DNA from: Notamacropus eugenii
Taxonomy: Eukaryota > Chordata > Mammalia > Diprotodontia > Macropodidae
Assembly (NCBI RefSeq): GCF_028372415.1
Contig: NC_092872.1
Span: 259,929,008-259,993,007 of the forward strand
Direction: 5' to 3'
DNA: 64,000 nucleotides
Each line of letters opens with the position of its first letter. The stretch's first letter is position 1. The translations under genes were made by a program, and so were the position numbers. Under the pieces are notes generated by a model that saw nothing but the letters and a program-made list of their open reading frames with translations, was not told the origin of the DNA and ran no database searches. Shown here piece by piece: positions 12,151-26,400 of the stretch.

Positions 12151-13389
12151 TACATCACATCTCTAGTCCCTACCTACTTGAGTTGGTATGAGAATATACA
12201 TAAACTGCTTTGCTAACCTATCTATTCAGAAAAGGCACCCTGCACAATTATGAAGCCATAGAATGTGTCTAGCTGGCCTTTCCCTGGAAATGCAGTGACA
12301 GGTCAAAGATGTCTTTACAACATTCAACTTCCTTTCTGAAGGAAAGTTACCTTGCATTCTTTATGTCTTATCCATGTTTACAAGAGCCATGAGGGCATGT
12401 CCCCTATCACGTAAACCAAATTACTCCTCACTTACATCTTAAGAGAAAAAAAATAAAACTGCCATGAATCTGCTTAGAAACTTCCAAAGTTCCCCAAGTT
12501 GTTACCATGGTGTCTCCATGGCAACAGGCATCACATTAAGCAGAAATGTTCATCTCAGTAAGTTCCCAAAGACTTCTTGGCAGGGTGTCTCATCTCAGGC
12601 TCACTCCTAGCTCCAAACCTATTCAGGAATGCTTAGCTAGTGGCTAAACTGAGATCCCATCTTGCTCACTTCTAGTTAGACATTCCGGGAAGTTAATCAG
12701 TGAACAGTCCATATATCAAATGTACCATCCATGGCCTGACATTTCTGTGCATGTTGAGTTCATCCAACTCAGAATTCACCAAAATCCTGACTTGTGAAAG
12801 GCATATGTCAGACCATGAAAAACAAGATTTCAAGAACTTTGATGAATTTAGAAAAGCACTGAAAGACTGATTGATTCAAACTACACGATGATAACAATGT
12901 AACTGGAAGGAATCAGATAATTATTAAAACTGAATGTTGTAATATTACAATGACCAAACTTGGCCCTAAAGAAATGATGAGAAGACCCCGTTCCCCTGTT
13001 CCTTTGCAGAGGAGAGGCCAATGATTGTGTATCACTGCATAATATCATGTCACACTTTTGAAGTGTTGATTTTTTAGTTTTTTTCTTTTAAAAAAATTTT
13101 TATTACAAGAAATATCTCTCTGAGCAGGGAAAGGGGAAAGAACACAGGGAAATAGGTCATGTAAAAACAAGAGAAATAAAACTTTTTTTAAAAAAACAAA
13201 AATACCACGTTAAAACAATGCTAGTGGAAAAATTTGAAAAACCCAACCTGAATTCATTAACATCTTTTGTTGGATTATATGGCTTCCAAGGTCCCATACA
13301 GACCAATTAAAATATTTTAATTTGAATATAATGAACAGACACTTTCACAATAATTGTATAGAATCCTAACTTTCAAGAGACTGATGTTT

Positions 13390-13550
13390 TAGAAAGTAGT
13401 AATAGAGCACTGGTCAGAGGGTTAAGGAAACTGGGTTTCCCTAAATCATGGCTATTCCATTAATTCTACCTATGCCTTGGGCAACTCCATTCTCCTCTGT
13501 CTGGGCCTTAGTCTCCCTACTTGTAAAACAAGAGGCGTATGACTAGATAA
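13390..13550 (+). mobile_element. MIR-type SINE fragment
   Basis: Sense order: TAATAGAGCACTGGTCAGAG, then TTGGGCAACTCC, then GGGCCTTAGTCTCCCTACTT. Confidence 0.5.
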
Positions 13551-14746
13551 GGGGTATGGGGCATATTTTGATTTATTTAGAATTGATTTCCAATGAATGA
13601 AGTTACAAAAAACTTTGGTGTACTCTTGAATCACATCCCAGCCTTTTCTTTTTGAAAAATTACTACTTTATTTCTTATATGCATTTTTACACAGTAAACT
13701 CTAGAATTTATTCTTTCACATTGAATAAAACCATGGGGACCAAAAAAGCTTTGGACTCTTGCACGTAATGAGTTGAGGTCCTTTCTTGCTCCCACATGCT
13801 TATGAAAAGGGCCAGTGTCACAGAGTAATTATGCAACAAAGGAAAAATGCCATGTCAGAGCTGAGAAGGACCTGAGAGACAGATTAGTCAGCTCTGACAT
13901 TCTATAATCATAACACATTTTGTTAAATGTTTAGAATTGCAAGTTCAAACAGGTCATCTTTGATCCCAGCCAAAGAATTTTTACTCAAAAAGACAAAAAA
14001 CAAACTTATTGGTGGTAGCAGTGGGAGATACTGGGAATTACCAGTCTTATTTGCCTTCAAAGCAGCCAGCTTGAAATTATGTGCCTGCAGAACAACTACT
14101 TTCAACTTTATAAACAACTACTTCTGAAGTTGTGAAACTAGGAGAACATCTCAAGTCTGGCTCCCTCTTCATTTCTTAGGAACTAGAAATGGTCATTATT
14201 CCTTAACAAGGTTTGCTCTGAAGGCTGAAAGGTGGTGGGAGAACTACATACAAATACAGCCTAGAAGATCAACATGCCATGTATGTGCCACTCACAAGAG
14301 GGGCTATGTTCTGGAAGACCTGAAGTTTCTTTTTACATTTCTAAGCATTTCTGAGATGCAGATACACAAAAATTATAGCCTACAGGCTTTGTCATTCCTA
14401 TAAGCATAGGTCTATGCAGCCAAATGATGCCAGAGAAAGACCTGTCCACACAAATGGGTTCAAGTTCCAGGTCCATTCAATTGAATCTAACAATTCTAGC
14501 ATGTCAAGGTCTTTTGGAACCTGTGGCAAACAGCAGGTACAAAATCCACGGGATTTTGGAGAACATGACTGTAGCTTCATCCCAAATCTGTCCTGAAAAA
14601 AACAGGAATGTGTGTTCTAAGTGGGGAGATCATAGACAACAGACAGCGTTGAGTAACAAAGACCAAAGAGGACAGCAGTGTTAAAAAGGGATAAAGCATT
14701 TTAATTTGAATTAAATATACATAAATTTTTACAGTCAAGTGTGTGT

Positions 14747-14850
14747 ATGTACATACATGTGTATATATATATACACAGACACATATATATATCTCTTGAT
14801 GTAGGGATTAGTATAACATATAAAATATATACACACACACACACACACAC
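14747..14850 (+). repeat. Compound (TA)/(CA) microsatellite
   Basis: Alternating TGTATG/ATATAT/ACACAC blocks, with a clean (CA)n at about 14829-14850. Confidence 0.85.
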
Positions 14851-16319
14851 AGAACTTGATGTGGTGATTAGTATAATCACTTTTCAGCATATATTCTATT
14901 ACTTCCCTTTCAAAGATGGCTCCTCTTAAGGGTATGGCCTATATTCCAACCAATACAACCCCCTTTGCCCTATTAGATTGGGCTGAAAGAGAACTTCACA
15001 GAGGAAACTAATTGAGCTCAGATGTCTACAATGATTAGCAGCAAATTTCTCTGAAAGAGTAAAAGAAAAGCATGGCTATTGTTGACCATCACACCCCAGT
15101 CACACCTGAACTTGGGCTGGGAAGCTGCTTCCCCCAACACATCTTCTCTTCCCCCCCCAAACCCCCTCCCCACTCCCCATCTCAGCAAATGCACAATTTA
15201 AGGAGTGGTTTTTTCTCTTTGACTCAAGGGCAATAGAAGGGCTAGCAATTTCTCCAAATTTTGGGCTACCTGTTCAACTGTGTTCAAGCCCTTCCTCATG
15301 GCCCCTTTCCAACTCATACCCTTTCAGTGACTTCCCCAAGTCACAGCATGAGTCTCTACCTCCAAAAAAAATGTGTGGAGTAGGAAGAGGGCTGGAGGAA
15401 CCCTTATTTCAAAGACACATTTCATCACAATTCAGAAATGCAATAGGATCGTTATATGGATCGGCAAGTTAATCCTGTTCTAGGAATTTTCCAAAGAGGA
15501 AGAACATGATTTTCTATTATGCTCCAAAGCAAGGGGAAAAGTCAAATGAACTTGAGAGACTCAGGAAATTGTCCAAACACAGAAGGGTAGGAGAACCACA
15601 CCCTTCCAAATGTTTCAAAGCCATGAAGAGTCACATTCAACCCTTGCTTCCTCAGAAGGCAAAGGTTAAAAGACTGATGATTGTCATCTCAGTTAAACGT
15701 TATATTACCATTCATGACATACTCTTATCAACGAACTCTGTACTACTGAATGGCATCCATAGGAAGGGAATGGTGTCTATCCCAACCAAGGCTAGTTCAA
15801 GTCTAGGGCACATGGGGGCCCATCCCAAATTCAGAGGACTGCTGACAGGCAGGACTGAGAGCCAGGAAGGGAAGAGCCATAGAGTTCATCTAGAGATAAC
15901 AACGTCCAGAAAGGTAAGGGGGGGGTAGCTCATGGTTACAAGGAGCAAGTAACCAAACCATAATCAAGTCCAGCTCTTCTGAATCCCAATCCACAGTCCT
16001 CCTCATCACTTCATCATGTAAAAGTTTAATCCAGGGGGCTGAAGGCCTACCTTGCATCAGTCCAGTTTCACCAGAGCCTTTCAGTTCTGATTTTAACAAG
16101 GGATGAGCCAAAGTTTTCTTGGTGCTTAAGGGATACAACATTGCTAATCAAGATTTCATTCTAAAGTATTCAAAGGATAGTCTGAAAATAATGCAGAAAA
16201 CTGGGATAAGAGGTCCAGGTCCAACAATGTAATGGGTGGTTTTAAGGACTGACCAGTTAGTGTAAGCTTGTGGCTCAGCGATAACAGAAATGCTCTTTTA
16301 CAGTGCTTCAGAGCTTTCA

Positions 16320-16875
16320 AATGAAGAAATCCATACTATAAACATCCACATGAAAAATGCTCCAAACCATTAATAAATTAGAAATATGCTAATTAAAACA
16401 ACTCTGAGATTCTACTCCACACCCTTCAGACTGGCAAAGAAGGAAAATGACAATTATCGAAAGGGCTGCAGGAAAGCAGGCACACTAAGCAGAATATGGG
16501 TCCAGACATTGTGGAAAACTATACGGAGCTATGGCTCATAGGTCATTAAACTGTGCATACCCTTTGACCCAGTAACCCCCAAAAAGACCAAAGAGAAAGG
16601 ACAGGATCCATAGGTATAAAAATATTTATAGCAGTTCTTTTGATAGTGGCAAAAAACTGGACAAGAAAGGGGTGCCCATCAACTGGAGAACACTGAACAA
16701 ATGAACATAATAGAACATCACTGTGCCAGAAGCAAGGACGAAAGGCAAGGTTTCAGGGAAACCTGGGAAAATTTGTGTGAAATGAGAACAATTCATACAC
16801 CAACAGCCTAAAAACACAGCCGGTGACATACATACCAGAGATTTCTGTTCCTTAGGATAATCTCATGATCCAAGA
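16320..16875 (+). mobile_element. L1 fragment (ORF2 C-terminal part), close to the SUPV3L1 3' end
   Basis: Sense-orientation ORF2 sequence equivalent to the SSLAIREMQIKTTMR, IPFDPA and MEYY regions of L1. Heavily diverged. It ends within about 150 bp of the SUPV3L1 polyadenylation signal. Confidence 0.7.
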
Positions 16876-17027
16876 CAATGCAGGGTGAAGGGGCTGGGGT
16901 GACCAACCTCCCCAAAGCCCCTGCAGGGGCCCCTGTGACCTCTGTTCACAGATGGGGGCCCACCAGGAAGGGGAGAGCAGCCAGGATCAAAAGCAAACCA
17001 GAAAAGGCTTTCAAAAGAGACCCCGTT

Positions 17028-17033
17028 TTTATT
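17028..17033 (-). terminator. SUPV3L1: SUPV3L1 polyadenylation signal AATAAA
   Basis: Canonical AATAAA on the minus strand, starting only 13 nt after the TAG stop codon. Cleavage 15-30 nt further would give a 3'UTR of roughly 35-50 nt. No stronger downstream signal was noticed before the L1 fragment that starts near 16875. Confidence 0.8.
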
Positions 17034-17046
17034 TTGTACTAAAAAT

Positions 17047-17455
17047 CTAGTGCGCATTTGGATCGTTTTTCTTCCTCCTCATCCTGTCTGAGTGGCTGCT
17101 GTTCTCAGCTCTGGCCCGTCCCTCCTCTGTCTGCTGCTTTAACCACTCTTTCCTCAGTTGCTTCAGCATGTGTGGGGTGAGCCGCCCTTGTCGCACCAAC
17201 TTTGAGGCCAAGGACTTTGAAGCCAGACTCTCCACCATGGCTGCCTCCACGGCTTCTCCCAGGCTGGGCTTTGCAGCCCCCGGCAGCTGGCCCTGCTTCC
17301 CAGCTGGAGAACTGTCCAAGTTCAACATACGCTGGGACTCAGACATGCGAATCAGCCTGGTGATGTTGTGCACACCTTTCTGAATGATGTCATCGAGTTC
17401 TTTCTGGAGATCTCGGACGAGGCTGGCATCGGGGAACATGTCCACAAATCGGTAG
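17047..17455 (-). CDS. SUPV3L1: SUPV3L1 exon 15, last coding exon (residues 637-772, TAG stop)
   Basis: A 409-nt terminal coding exon. It begins with the conserved [12 protein letters not shown] and runs through a helical [18 protein letters not shown] segment. A poorly conserved, Ala/Ser-rich linker follows, then [19 protein letters not shown] and a basic end ([10 protein letters not shown]). The tail differs in length from the human protein; the linker accounts for most of the 14-residue difference. The acceptor follows a TTTCTTTCAG tract. Confidence 0.95.
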
Positions 17456-20400
17456 CTGAAAGAAAAAAGGCATTACACTGGGGCCTCAACAGTGGGTCAA
17501 CCATAGTGACCAGGGTAAACTGCTTGGGTTCCAAGGCCACTATGTGAACACAGCCTGTCTTCAGCCTGACTAACCACTATCTAGTGGTGGTATGGCATCA
17601 ACAGGACTGCCCCGAGACAATTCCTGGGGCACCACACTGCACCAGTAGCCCAACAAAAACGCCCCCAATGTCAGCTCAGTGCATGCTAACTGCTGACTCT
17701 CCTTTAGGCCTCACACGCCAACGGGCCTCCACTCTGGCAGAAGAGTGATGAAGATCGAGATTTGAGATAAAATCCAGGGCAAAGAGAGAGGTTTTTCCCA
17801 GCACTTTATAGAGCATGAGGTGATTTTCATCTCAAAAGCCCCAGAGTGCAGGAAGTGTGACCTCGATCAAGAAGCCAGAGCAGAGGCTTCTCCTCTTGAG
17901 GTGATGACATTCTAACTTCCTTGACAGGCAGGACAGCCGCTGATGCTTGGGGATCTAATGAGAGCAGCAGGTCCCGTTCAAGGCCTATGTCTCTTACAGC
18001 CGCCATCTTGTTCTGCCTCACCACGGCTTCCTCCCTTGTGAGCACCACACAGTCTCACTGGCCTCAAGAGCCAGGGACCAGATCAAACAGCCCTTCACTA
18101 GGTATCTGGACATGGATCCACAAAAGGCCACATTTGCCCCAGATGCTGACAGACCTCTAGAGAGGCTAGACTAGGTGACCGCTAAGGGCCAGCTCTGAAT
18201 CTGATTGCGTGAAGATGCATGCTGAGCACAGGACTCAAAGTCAGGCAAGCAGGGGTCAAACGCCAGCCCCAGTGCCACACAGCTCAGTCTTAGCCTGGCT
18301 AATCCTCAGGCACCTCATATTTAAAACAGGGATAATGACACATGTATTAGCTTTCTCTGAGACAGATGTGAAAATAATCACCACTGCCCTTAAAGCACAA
18401 GAGAAATCCAGCTGTTTCTAAAAGCTCTTCCTTTGGCCCCAAACTGTAAATGTGCTTGCTGAGCCCACAGCCATTACCTGAGCCACAGGTAGAGATCCAG
18501 AACATCATGGATGGCTTCCAGTTCCACAAGGTCCTTGATATTTTTCGGTGGCTGTAAGGGCCACCTAGTGTAGCGGCGTAACCAGGCAAACGTCAGTGGC
18601 TCATTCCGACTGTACTGCCTTGCAAACTAGGAGTACAAAGACGAAGGCTCAAGTGAGGAAGAGGCTGCCCACGTGGCCTTTCTCAGAACACTCTGTCCAC
18701 ACCCCAACAGGCGGCTTCCCCTCCTCCTCAGTCTCCACCTGCTCCTGTATCTGCCCTCCCTCCCTCCCTAGTGCTGATCTGTCAGGAGGTCACAGAATGA
18801 CTCTACGACCTCACCCATTTCATCTCCTCCCCAACTGGACGCTCGCTGACTGCCTCCACTCTTAAGATTTGAGGTCTTCTCAGCCCCACTTGCACCCAAG
18901 GTCCCAAGGAGCACAGGTGAGGGAGGACGCTCACCTGTAACAGGGAAGAGCAGACATAGGGCAGCTTCTTGTTGATGGGGGCCGTGCAGAACACGTACCT
19001 CACCCGCAGACTCAAGGGGATGTGCTGGATGAGGTCTGCAGAGAACTTGAAGTCGTCCATGTTGCAGACAAAATACTGCCCATCTACTTGGGAGAAGTCC
19101 ACAAAGATGTCCTAGGACAGGACAAAAGAGGACAAACACAAAATCAAGGTAAGCAGTCGGTCCATGCAGTTCTCCAGACCTACTAGGGATGCAGCACCCA
19201 GGCCCACACTTGCTGCAACCCATCTCTAAAGGTCCAGGAAACCTGTACTCTCTGCCCCCCAAATATTCTAAGAGTGGCAGCTATAGGTCCAAAGTCTCCA
19301 GTGACTGGTGAGAAAAAGAAAAAAAAACCTAAGGTGATATTTTGAAGACGGAACTTCCAAGCCTATAGCACGAGAAAAAGTTATATAACGAATTAAAACA
19401 AATCCAACTATCCCAAACACACACTCATGATGAGAACCAATTAACTGCCACACATTTAACATTTTTATTGAGATGTAACACAAAGATTAAAAATCAGCAT
19501 CTACTTACAACAAGATTGGCGAGAGTTGTATCTGGGAGATGGTATGCAAACATTTCAATCTGGTCAGCAGTGGGATGAAGGCCAGCTGCCTTTAAGGAGG
19601 GTTAAAAAAAAAAGAGGTAATTAATGAGCCAACCAAATCATGTAAGAATACTTCTCAGACCTCTTCTACAATAAGGCAGTAGTCAGCTAATAAATATTTG
19701 TAGCAATGAACTCAAGATTTCACGCTCGGAACCAAAACTGATTCCAGAGGGTTCCCAACACGTCACTTAAATCGCAGCAATTTGCTCTAGAAATGATTTG
19801 GTTGAATAAGAAACAGTGGCTTTTGGGTAGGCCTCTACCAGTCTGGCAGACTATCGGAAAATGCATTCAAGAGGAGGAAGTGTCTACAAGTCTCACTGCT
19901 AATCAGTGACCAACAGTGGGGGTAGAAAACCAGAGGCATATCAAGGAAAGAAAGACCACAGCACTCGAGCAACCTCTTTAGTACTCTGCTTGACCACAGA
20001 GCCAAGGAGGCCCACGGATAGGCATCAGGTCTAACAAGCAGGAGAAAAGGGACAAAAGAAGGGATGGGAGAATATGAGAAGGTAAATCAAGGAAAAGGAG
20101 AGCCATGACAGAGCACCAAGATCTTTACATTAGGAATCCGGGGAGCTAGGGCTGAATCCTGGCCTGTTACTCATGTCACATGACCTCTTCTCTGGGCCTC
20201 AGTACAGAGATGGGACTGGCTGACCTCCCTAGTCCCATCCAGCTCTGACCCTAAGCTCCTGTGACTCAGTGGTATGAAGTCTCCCTAAGAATAGCTTGCC
20301 CACCCTGGTCTCAAGGAAGTGGATGTTAAGACTTGCATTTCTATGACAGTTTCTACCCAATTGTAGCATGGTTCATTTATCCAACACAACTAAGGAACAT

Positions 20401-23400
20401 GAATGACGTGCCCTCGCCAATGAATGTTGTGCCCTCGCCAATGAATGTTCCACATCACTGACCCTCAACAAAACACAAAACTGGCTTCCATCTCTGATGT
20501 ACGTTTTCATCCAGTGTCCTAGCACTGAGTCCATTCCCTTAGTGACACAAAGCCCTCTTAAGGCTTCAGGTCTGCCTAAGCTCATCCCAGAGATGGGGTC
20601 CAGAGAGCAACCGGTGATAAGAACACTGACAGAATTGACCTCTGCTGTCCCTTCTCCAGGTATCATTTTGAGCAGCCCTTGGACCCCGACAGTACCCCCC
20701 TCTACCTACCTCTGACCTTCAATCACCCCCCAAACTCCAGACTCATCATCTCACTTTTCTCCCACAGTCCTGTGAGATGCGCAGTATGAGTATCATTCAT
20801 ATCATTTTACACACAAGGAAACTGAGGCCTGTCCAAGGTTACACAGCCAGGACTAGGCAGAGCTGAGAAAGAAGACCAGGCTTCCTGACCCCAACTGAGC
20901 CCAAGGGACTCTCTCCTTTGCCACAGGATGTGTCTCTCTAAAGAGCTGAAGGATGGACAGCTAAGTGCTGACAGTCAACAGGCTCTGGCTCGAGAGGCCT
21001 CCAATACATAGCTTGATGACTGCTCCATCTCCACAGCCCAAAGGCCCTCTGGACCTCCTTCATTCTAGGTGGTCTGGTGATGCTCTGGATGCCTCACCAA
21101 GCAGGCAATGAGGACAAGGCACATGCCTGGGCTGACTTACCTCTATGGGCTCCACAGGCTTATTCAGAATCTCCTTCAGTAATTTCAAGTCTTCTGGATA
21201 CATGGTAGTAACCTCCCCTTCTTTAAACTTGGAGCTGAATCTGCCAGCCCTGCCCGAGATCTGCAGAGCCTGCGAGGTGCTGATTGGCTCCATTTCCTTC
21301 TCTCCCTTCTCATTGATACTGGGCTTTATGAGAGAGTTAAAAATAATTCTTTTTATGCTCCTGCAACAAAGTCAAACAAGAGAGATCACAGAATACTCTC
21401 AATAGCTCAGGGTACAGTCACCATTTACAAAAGGAGAACAACAGGGAGAGAGACTCTGGGACCTTTCTCCCTCTCTTTCCCTTTGAGTAACTGAACTAGG
21501 AGTGTTCCTGGGAAGAAGGCTGGTGGCCAGTTAGTATTGCATAATCATACAGTCTCTGAATGGGTAAGAAAACCTTTTACGGAGCACGTCCCATCCACAC
21601 CATCCCCATGAACCAGGGTCCAAAAAAAAAAGTTGACCAACTGACTGAAGATAAGGGAAAAGGTTTGCCTAAAGGCCCCCAGTGGGTCAATGGTGCCTGA
21701 GAAGGGGTCTCTTTAATAACTGACATCTACCATTCTCTATGTGCCTGCCCAAGATTCAGCAACAAGCCAGATAACCTCGGGTCTACATGGCAAGAAGCCT
21801 CCTCCAGGAGGACTAGAACAGGCTGGCTGCATAGCCCATGGAAAATCCACTCCCCCTCTGTTCAAAACCAAGCACTTACAAATTCAGTCCCATGCCAATG
21901 GCGTCTGTGGCCACCAGGATTTTACACGGATCATCAGGATCATTAAACTTTTTTGCTTGGGCGAGTTTTGTCCCTAAAACAGCATCAGTCACAAGACAGT
22001 GTTATATCGGGCCAGGGCACCTCAAGCCCTCCCAGATCATGTCCCTCAGAGCCTTCGCCAGACCCTTTCCACCCATAAACACTTCCCCTTCTCGCACAGG
22101 CCTCAATCCTCTCCTTCCCTGGCTCTCTTCCTTCCAAATGAACCCTCCTGGCCCTCCCTTTTATGCCAAGCCCTCCTTACTCCTTTTGGGATCCCTGAAC
22201 AATACTAAGGAGAACTCTGGAGAGCCCAGACCAGATCAAAGAAAACTCACCCCATATTCTAAGAGCATGCCAACAACCTCAGCTACTGGAATGAAATCTG
22301 ATTCCAGATCATTCCCATGGAGAGAGACCCCATCTCCCAGTCCCTACCACAGGTCCTAAGCCAGCACCCTCCCCCCTCCCTCAGACACAATGACGAGGCA
22401 AACCTTGTGATGATGAAAACCAGTCCTTACCAGGGGGAAGACTGCCATATATAACAGCCGACTCCAGGCCCCGAATCTCAATCTGACGACTGACAGAGTA
22501 AATGTCATTCTTGCTAAAACAGACAATGCAGTCCCCAGGGCGAAGGTTATCTAAGGACTCTAGAGCGTGATCCAACACAGTGATGGGGGTAAGTCTCTTA
22601 TAATTTCGAACCTAGGATCAAGAGGTTAAAGATGGTAAAGCAACGCACACCCTGAGGTCTGTCGCCAGGAGAGCTGGAGTCAAACCCAACATCTGCAGCT
22701 CACAAACAGATGAGATTAGGAGTCAGTGGCTGTGTAGTTCGGCTGGGGTTCAAATTGGGATCTGCCTAGCTGGCTCTCACTCTCTTCCCCTGTACCCACA
22801 GCAGGGGGAGTGGCCTCCTCCCCCACCCCAAGGGCTGCACATCCGCCTTCCTATTCTGCAGCCCATAGGTAGCCCCTCTGGACTGGAGACAGAGTCCAGA
22901 GTCTTATTCCTCCACAAACTCAGCTTTCAACAGTCTGCATTCATAGGAAGGGACCAACCAAAGCAGCAGACAGTTCCAATTAAAATTTTGAAATGTGGTT
23001 TGAGAATGAATACATCCTAGTTCTTGGCACTGTACTGATTTTCCTAACTTTGTTTCATCTGGGTTCAGAACCGTCACTATCTCACTTTATGTAGTGCCAT
23101 CTGAATGTTTTACAAAAACCGGATTCTGTTATTATCTCTTTGACTGACACAAGCACCCTCATCCCTTTTGTGGGCAAGAGCAGCTACCGATAGAAATCGG
23201 GAGACATCTTCAAGGCTGGTTCACAGTTCAGGCCACAGACGACATCTACACTTACGGAGCAGTGTCCGTACAGTGTCCTACAGTATGTCCAGCAGCTGTG
23301 AGAGAGACACAGAGGGGCAGAACATACCCCCTCTCTGGAGGGGGAGAAAACAGCCGGTTCTTATTCTTTCCTCTTCTCCTCCTGACCTCCACCCAAGTAA

Positions 23401-26400
23401 GAGAAAAACAAATCAAAACAACTCCTCAGAGGATGGATTTATCTCATCTCAGATAACTGGCGACAGTCAGGCTTGGAGGGACCGCCCAAAGACAGGCACA
23501 TTGGTTCCTGGCTGGTAGACCCAGGAATGGTCTAGTTATGTTGGAAAGCAAAAATGTGTGAGTGCCAGCCAACCAGATCTGTAACTGCACCACCAGAAAC
23601 CACAGAGGCCAACTGGAGCCCAAAAAGCTAAGCAGAGTTTGTGTCTCATCCTAGAGGCTAGAGTTAGTGAGAAGGGGGTAACCTGGTCAGGCTGTGCTCA
23701 TGGAAAGGTGCCCTGGCAACAGAATATCCAGAGAAGAGAGCAGAGGGGGAGAGACTCAGAGGCTAAGAGAGACTGAGGGCCAAGTGAGCAGAGAAAAGGG
23801 GTCAAGAGATGGGAGACACATCATCAGGCTATGAACAATGGCAGTGGCCTGGCTCTGTGAGGTGAGGGAGAGAGCAGAGCTGTTAAGAGAGGCAAGTCTA
23901 CACAACTGGCAGGCTGAAAGGATGGCACCCAGACAGAGGGCACTGGCCAGAGGTGCTGAGCAGTAGAGGTCAGACCTGCCCAGGAGCACAAAGACAGGAC
24001 TGGAGGTGCGGTCTCGCTGACCAAGGATGGTGCTCCCCACTGCACCCCCGGCCCCTCCTCCACTAATGGGACTCTTGGGGCTGGGAGGACAGAACAGTCC
24101 CACTACCTCCACTTCCTCTCCCGTGGTGTACATCAGCTCTGTCACAATGTCAATAGCAGCAGCTTCTCCACACAAATGGATTTCTTCCGCACAGAGCCCT
24201 AAGGGGTAAAAGGAAAGGATCACTGGAACACACAGAACTTGGTCTGGAGGGTCACAGCCTCTAGAGTCCCCTGGAGAAGATGGGGAGGGGAAAGGGAAGT
24301 AAGGGAGGAACAGGAACAACAGTGGCAGCAGCAGCCCAGCATCCCACTCCCGATGCCACAAGACCCCAGGGAAACACTGAAATACCAACCCAGGAGCGCT
24401 CTGGTCCAAGCCCATCCTCTAGCCGGATCTTTAATCATCTGAATTTCATCAATCACGGCCACATCATCTTAAAAGAAGCCACAGTCAGCATTCAGCAGAG
24501 CAGTGAATCATCCCAGAACGAGGACAACCCCCCAAAGTCAAACCACCCATCAGACTCATTCCTGTTCCTTTATACCCCTTTCTCATAATAGGGGTCGGGG
24601 GAAGGACTTTTTCTCTCCATTTTTGTTCTTTTGGGGAGCTGTTTCCCCCATAACTGACCCAAAGCAACACTCTTGCCAGAAAGGTCCTTCTCTGCAGCCT
24701 CCACGATGAATGACCCAGGGATTTCCTTAAGAACCACCAGCTGGCACTGAGCCAGTGGAGGCCCCTGTGGTCCAAGGAATGGGGGAGTCACCATGATCCC
24801 CCATGAGATGAGTCCAGGGCACCTCCTGCCCAGATGGACAATGTTGTCTTCACAGCATGCCTTGGTGCTCCCCCTGATCTGGCAGGGGCAGGGACCATGC
24901 CCCCTGGTCCTACCGCCTGATGCTCCTGTCCTCTCCCTCCAAGATGCCAGGCTTCCTACTTGGGGCATTTCCCTCAAGGTGTTTCCTTGGCATTCTAACC
25001 AGAAACACCTTCTTTCTTGAATAAGCAATTGACATCAATATGGCTATGGGACATTTTAAGAATTACAAAGCATTTTCCTCAGGGTAATTTTGTAATAGGT
25101 TTATAATATACAGACAAATACACTGAGTTACAGAGGTAAAGTCCCTTCCTGAGGTTTTGGACAAGTATGTACCAGGACCAGGACTCAGGCCTCTGGAGGC
25201 CAGATGCCCAGTTCAGAGTTCCTTCCACTTCACCACTGTGCCCCAATTCCATGTACAGATTGAGGGGAACAAGTCAAAAAGACCCTACATTACTAAGACT
25301 CTATAGGAGAACTAGAGAAACCTAATGCTAGATTCCAAAGGTTCAGACTCATTGATACGTACAAGGAGATGTGACACTGCACATCTCAACAGTGCAAGCT
25401 ACGTGGGCAGCTGGTTTTCCATCTGGGTCTGTGACCACCCGTTCTTCCCCTGTTACCAAGTCACATACCACACCCTATGGGAATGAAAAGAAAATGAATT
25501 TCTACCTTGAAAACAGTAGCAAATAGGTTAAAAAAAAAAAACAATTACTAAATCAGTCAGGACTTTTCTCTAATGTGGTAAGATTTATCCTAATATTAAC
25601 ATGTAGTTGTTGAAACACTGGCTGAGCCAGAGAGGGCTGGGAATGGATTTCCAATGGCAGTTTTTAAGTAAACCCAAGGGACAGACAAACAAAAAGAGTT
25701 AATTTCTCAAATGCCCAGGCCTCTCACTGGCAAGTAATCTCTCCTTCCCTCAGAACCATGTAATAAGGAGGAGAGGAAAAAGAATTCTAGGCATTATCTA
25801 GATGCCAACCCAAGTGATGGCAGCTGCACAGGGAGAAACCACCCTAGCTGAGCCATCCAACTCAGGCAATGACCAAAGGCAAACATAGTGGCTGCAGGGG
25901 GCTCCCTCAGACATCCCCACTAAGTGTCTCTACGACAAGAAGGGAGGGGAACAGCTGGTGACATACTGACAGCATTATTACTCTTTTCGAAGATCTCGTG
26001 GGCCAATAGCTTTAATGGGCCACAATAGACCCCAGACTTCGCAGCCAAGTATCTCTGAATTGCATGGTAGGTTTTCCCACTGTTGGTAGGGCCAGCATGG
26101 AACACTATCTTCCGCCGAATTGATCTGGCTTCTGGATACCTAAGACAGAAAGAGGGGAAACAGTTTAATCCCAGCAATTTTTAACCCCAGCCTGGCATAC
26201 AAGCCTGTGACCTGGGGAAATACCAAACATGGGAGACTGAACGTTTACCAGGCAGCTCCTTTAGAAAATGAGACTGTTGTCATCCCAAAGTCACAGGTTA
26301 TAACAAAATAGGTTTTACTTCCTGGCTACTAGTCAATAAAACCCAATTTATCTACTAACTTGTAGACAAATACTTACTAAGGCGCTGCAGATACAAAAGA

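Larger units (their letters stand above)
11751..16319. other. Intergenic region between the LINE stack and SUPV3L1
   Basis: Mostly unassigned. It includes two sense MIR-like fragments (12020-12150, 13390-13550) and a TA/CA-rich microsatellite (14750-14850). The block 12240-12960 has ordinary base composition and no visible repeat, and may be worth a conservation check. I looked for the first exon of HKDC1 (MFAVHLMAFYFSKL) on the minus strand and did not find it. Confidence 0.45.

Noticed and set aside
1-16900. HKDC1, the expected downstream neighbour of SUPV3L1
   Set aside because: I looked for its first coding exon (MFAVHLMAFYFSKL) on the minus strand and found no match; the gene probably starts left of the window.
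23756-24415. A 219-codon minus-strand frame
   Set aside because: It contains SUPV3L1 exon 8 flanked by intron sequence; the extra codons are intronic read-through.
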